Made by a program: the position numbers and the translations under genes. Of a stretch of DNA of 7,398 nt, positions 5,617 through 7,398 are shown in pieces. The notes under the pieces were generated by a model. That model was not told where the DNA came from and did not search any database. It was given only the letters and a program-made list of their open reading frames with translations. The DNA lies in contig DBME01000267.1 in the NCBI GenBank assembly GCA_002298155.1, positions 1 to 7,398 on the forward strand, read 5' to 3'. Source of the DNA: Holophagaceae bacterium UBA706. Its GTDB lineage: Bacteria > Acidobacteriota > Holophagae > Holophagales > Holophagaceae. Numbering within the stretch: the stretch's first letter is position 1; each line of letters starts with the position of its first letter.

Positions 5617-6407
5617 GCGGTCACCTCTTCACGGCGGGTGCGCGCGAACACGTACCAGAGGATGATCCCGAAGAGCACGAAGATGATGCCCGTGGCGCGG
5701 CCCGTGGAGAGCCATTTGATGTTCAGGAGGAAGCCGCGGTCGGCATCGTCCCTCCAGATTTCGGTGACCATGCGGCCCACCCCTTCCAACATGAAATAGA
5801 GCGCGGCCACCTGCCCGGCAAAACGCTGCCGGCCGCGGGCGAAGAGGAGAAGGCCGAGGATGGCGAAGTTCGCGGCCATGGTGTAGAGCTGCACGGGATG
5901 GAGCCAGCCTTCGGGTGTTCCGGAGACCCACCGCGCGTCTGGATTGGTGAAATGCACTTTCCAGGGAAGGTCGCAGGCGCTGCCGTAGCAGCAGCCCGCC
6001 ATGAAGCAGCCGATGCGGCCGATGCCCTGGCCCAGGGCCACGGCGGGCGTCAGGGCATCCAGGGTCTTGGCGAGGGGCAGCTTGAGCTTCTTCACGCGCC
6101 AGAAGAAGGCCAGGACGCCGCCGATGACGCCGCCGTGGATGGCCCCGCCGGCCCGCATATAGCCCATGTCGAAGATCTCGGACAAGGGCTTGCCGCCGGC
6201 GACGTCCACGATGATCATGAGCACCTTGGCGCCGAGGATGCCCGCCAGGAGCAGGGTGATGGCCAGATCCGAAAGGCTCTCCCCGGGGATCCCGTCCCGC
6301 CGCCCCAGCCGCTGGGCCAGGCTCAGGGACACCAGGAACCCGATCATGAGGATGAGGCCGTAGGTCCCGACGGGGAAGTTGCCGATTCTGAAGAGGATGG
6401 GGTGCAT
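5613..6407 (-). CDS. lgt: Prolipoprotein diacylglyceryl transferase (Lgt)
   Basis: This 264-residue integral membrane enzyme moves diacylglycerol from phosphatidylglycerol to the lipobox cysteine of prolipoproteins, the first step of lipoprotein maturation. Family marks are plain: GNFPVGTYGL near the N terminus, AIHGGVIGG with the conserved His91, the Lgt signature region GQGIGRIGCFMAGCCYG with Arg131, HPVQLY (170-175), and EGVGRMVTEIWRDD with Arg212, followed by LSTGRATGI. The signature has Cys-rich GCCYG where enterobacterial enzymes have the GRIGNFxNGE form; many non-enteric bacteria share this variant. About seven membrane helices are predicted and the length is normal for the family. The ATG lies 1 base after the stop of the small membrane-protein gene, and AAGG precedes it by 6 bases. 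The overlap with the GTG of the pseudouridine synthase makes the three genes one transcription unit. Confidence 0.97.
   Translation of the reverse strand: MHPILFRIGNFPVGTYGLILMIGFLVSLSLAQRLGRRDGIPGESLSDLAITLLLAGILGAKVLMIIVDVAGGKPLSEIFDMGYMRAGGAIHGGVIGGVLAFFWRVKKLKLPLAKTLDALTPAVALGQGIGRIGCFMAGCCYGSACDLPWKVHFTNPDARWVSGTPEGWLHPVQLYTMAANFAILGLLLFARGRQRFAGQVAALYFMLEGVGRMVTEIWRDDADRGFLLNIKWLSTGRATGIIFVLFGIILWYVFARTRREEVTA
5624..5627 (-). promoter_or_regulatory. Ribosome-binding site fixing the GTG start of the pseudouridine synthase
   Basis: GAGG on the minus strand lies inside the last codons of lgt, 7 bases before the GTG at 5616-5614. It supports that GTG as the true start. The next in-frame ATG is about 100 residues in, beyond the whole S4 domain, and cannot be the start of this family. 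Confidence 0.65.
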
Positions 6408-6408
6408 T

Positions 6409-6849
6409 TCAATCCTTGGGGAGGGGGCGCAGCCTGGCCGGGGGGAGGTCCAGGGAGGCTATATCGAAACTGATGATCTCACCGTAGGGCCGCAGGAGGG
6501 GCATGATGCGGTCCACCACCGCGGGGCGGAAGGCGGCATGGAACTCCTGCGCCAGGGGCGCCCGGGCCCGGCCGAGGATCCGGAATTCCCGCAGGGGGCC
6601 CTGGTGGAGCTCCTCCAGGCGCGCCCCGTCCAGATGGGTGTCCAGGATCGCCATGACCTGGGCACGGACGTCGGCGGGGAGGGGGCCGTGGTCCACGGCG
6701 CCGGCTTCCCGGGGCGACATGCGCCGCAGGTGGTTCACCGCCAGGGCGGCGCACACCAGGACCACGGCGCCCAGCACGTACGCCCCCAGGGCCCACCGGG
6801 ATTCCCGGCGGCGGTCGGTGGCGGTGGGCGGGGCTTCGAGGGAGGGCAT
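6409..6849 (-). CDS. Small single-pass membrane protein of unknown function upstream of lgt
   Basis: I do not recognise this 146-residue protein. It has a basic N terminus (DRRRESR at about 12-18), one membrane helix at about 20-39 (ALGAYVLGAVVLVCAALAV) followed by NHLRRM, and a soluble C-terminal part of about 100 residues. The more basic N-terminal side suggests an N-in orientation with the C-terminal part outside the cytoplasm, although the Arg pair after the helix weakens this. The soluble part begins LPADVRAQVMAILDTHL and contains REFRILGRARAPLAQEFHAAF and VVDRIMPLLRPYGEIISFDIASLD, a predicted mix of helices with a final strand. No catalytic motif is visible. The ATG has AGGA upstream. 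The stop is 1 base before the lgt ATG, so expression is probably coupled to lgt, which hints at but does not prove an envelope role. Confidence 0.8.
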   Translation of the reverse strand: MPSLEAPPTATDRRRESRWALGAYVLGAVVLVCAALAVNHLRRMSPREAGAVDHGPLPADVRAQVMAILDTHLDGARLEELHQGPLREFRILGRARAPLAQEFHAAFRPAVVDRIMPLLRPYGEIISFDIASLDLPPARLRPLPKD

Positions 6850-6904
6850 GGGCGTCCTAAAGGCGGACTACCAGGATGCCATCAAACCGCCCACGCGGCC
6901 CGGA

Positions 6905-7398
6905 TCAGCCCAGCACCTGGAAGGTGGAGCCCGCCACCAGGCTCCGGATGGAGGGGACGAACCCGCCGGGGCCGGGCTCCAGGGGCATGATCTTGAGGTC
7001 CACAGGGGATCCCAGGGTCCTGAGCTCGGCCTCCATGGCGTCCTTGCCGGCCTGGAGCGGCTCCGGGTTGCTGGCCCACACCCGCACCTGGAGCCCCGCC
7101 GCGTCCTTGGCGACGCCCAGGCGGGTCTCCCCCAGGCGGGAGAAGTTGAGCCCCAGGAGGACGCGGGTGGAGCCTTCGTCCTGCTGGCCCTTGCCCTTTC
7201 CCTTGCGGTCGGATTCCACCAACATCTGCAGCGGCGACTGGGGGGCCCAGGGCAGCGGCAGTTCGAAGAAGGCCGTGCCCTCCTTGGCCTGGGCCGCATG
7301 GAAGGGAGCCTCCCGGGGGGAGACGGCGGGGTCGGACAGGGCTTTCACGCCCGCCTTGATCCAGGATTCCCAGGATTCCGGCGCGGCGGCCGCCGCCG
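6905..7398 (-). CDS. C-terminal part of a protein with a FliK (flagellar hook-length control) C-terminal-like domain
   Basis: The reading frame is open at the right edge of the window and ends with TGA at 6907-6905, leaving 163 visible residues. The edge-proximal part is an Ala/Pro linker followed by PESWESW. From about the 35th visible residue the pattern is FFELPLPWAPQSPLQMLVES, then a Lys/Gly/Gln-rich loop, TRVLLGLNFSRLGETRLGV, LQVRVWASNPEPLQ, and a final helix plus strand ending in DLKIMPL. The order 'polar-domain strands, L-x-x-L-G-x-x-x-V, V-x-x-W-A-x-x-P, helix, strand' is that of the Flg_hook domain (FliK C terminus), which switches export specificity when the flagellar hook is complete. 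Related domains also occur in proteins not tied to flagella, and no flagellar gene is next to it here, so the role is open. A GTG at 7348-7346 could serve as a start, but the frame continues upstream without a stop and the domain fits a longer protein. The gap to the next gene is 55 bases. Confidence 0.7.
   Translation of the reverse strand, partial: AAAAAPESWESWIKAGVKALSDPAVSPREAPFHAAQAKEGTAFFELPLPWAPQSPLQMLVESDRKGKGKGQQDEGSTRVLLGLNFSRLGETRLGVAKDAAGLQVRVWASNPEPLQAGKDAMEAELRTLGSPVDLKIMPLEPGPGGFVPSIRSLVAGSTFQVLG

Noticed and set aside
4543..5799. Open frame of 418 codons antisense to the pseudouridine synthase and the end of lgt
   Set aside because: Low-complexity translation crossing the boundary of two well-identified genes on the other strand.
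875..6407. Possible novel defence or mobile system
   Set aside because: No nuclease, integrase, transposase, reverse transcriptase, toxin-antitoxin pair, attachment site or direct-repeat array is visible. The cyclic-nucleotide domain has no nucleotide-cyclase or CBASS-type partner in the window.

Overview
This is a 7.4 kb piece of a GC-rich (roughly 70%) bacterial chromosome, tightly packed with nine protein genes. Two of them are cut by the window edges. I see no RNA genes, insertion sequences, CRISPR arrays or phage genes. The high GC, strong use of G/C at third codon positions, the Cys-rich Lgt signature (GRIGCFMAGCCYG) and the Ig-like lipoprotein style suggest Acidobacteriota, perhaps Holophagae, or a Myxococcota/Desulfobacterota-like lineage. 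This placement is an inference from general feel, with no marker gene behind it.

Layout. On the minus strand at the left edge, a membrane-anchored rhodanese-fold protein that lacks the catalytic cysteine (235-759) is followed after 6 bases by the start of a two-helix membrane protein, possibly DUF58 (1-228). A 115-bp divergent promoter region (760-874) separates this pair from a plus-strand pair: a lipoprotein with two Ig-like repeats (875-1471), then a YihY/BrkB membrane protein fused to an intact-looking cyclic-nucleotide-binding domain (1480-2745). This pair meets a Tat-exported FAD oxidoreductase resembling class II cholesterol oxidases tail to tail (2729-4474, minus), and the two coding regions overlap by 17 bp. 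A 152-bp gap with short inverted repeats and an AT-rich tract separates the oxidoreductase from a minus-strand cluster. That cluster reads, in order of transcription, a FliK C-terminal-domain-like protein (partial, 6905-7398), a small single-helix membrane protein of unknown function (6409-6849), lgt (5613-6407) and an RluD-family pseudouridine synthase (4627-5616).

How they fit together. The Lgt/RluD cluster is housekeeping: Lgt lipidates prolipoproteins (the Ig-like lipoprotein in this window would be a substrate) and RluD modifies 23S rRNA. Their start and stop codons abut or overlap, so they are probably translationally coupled. The less ordinary material is the YihY-CNBD fusion, the cysteine-less rhodanese and the putative sterol oxidase. 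I see no evidence of a new defence or mobile system.
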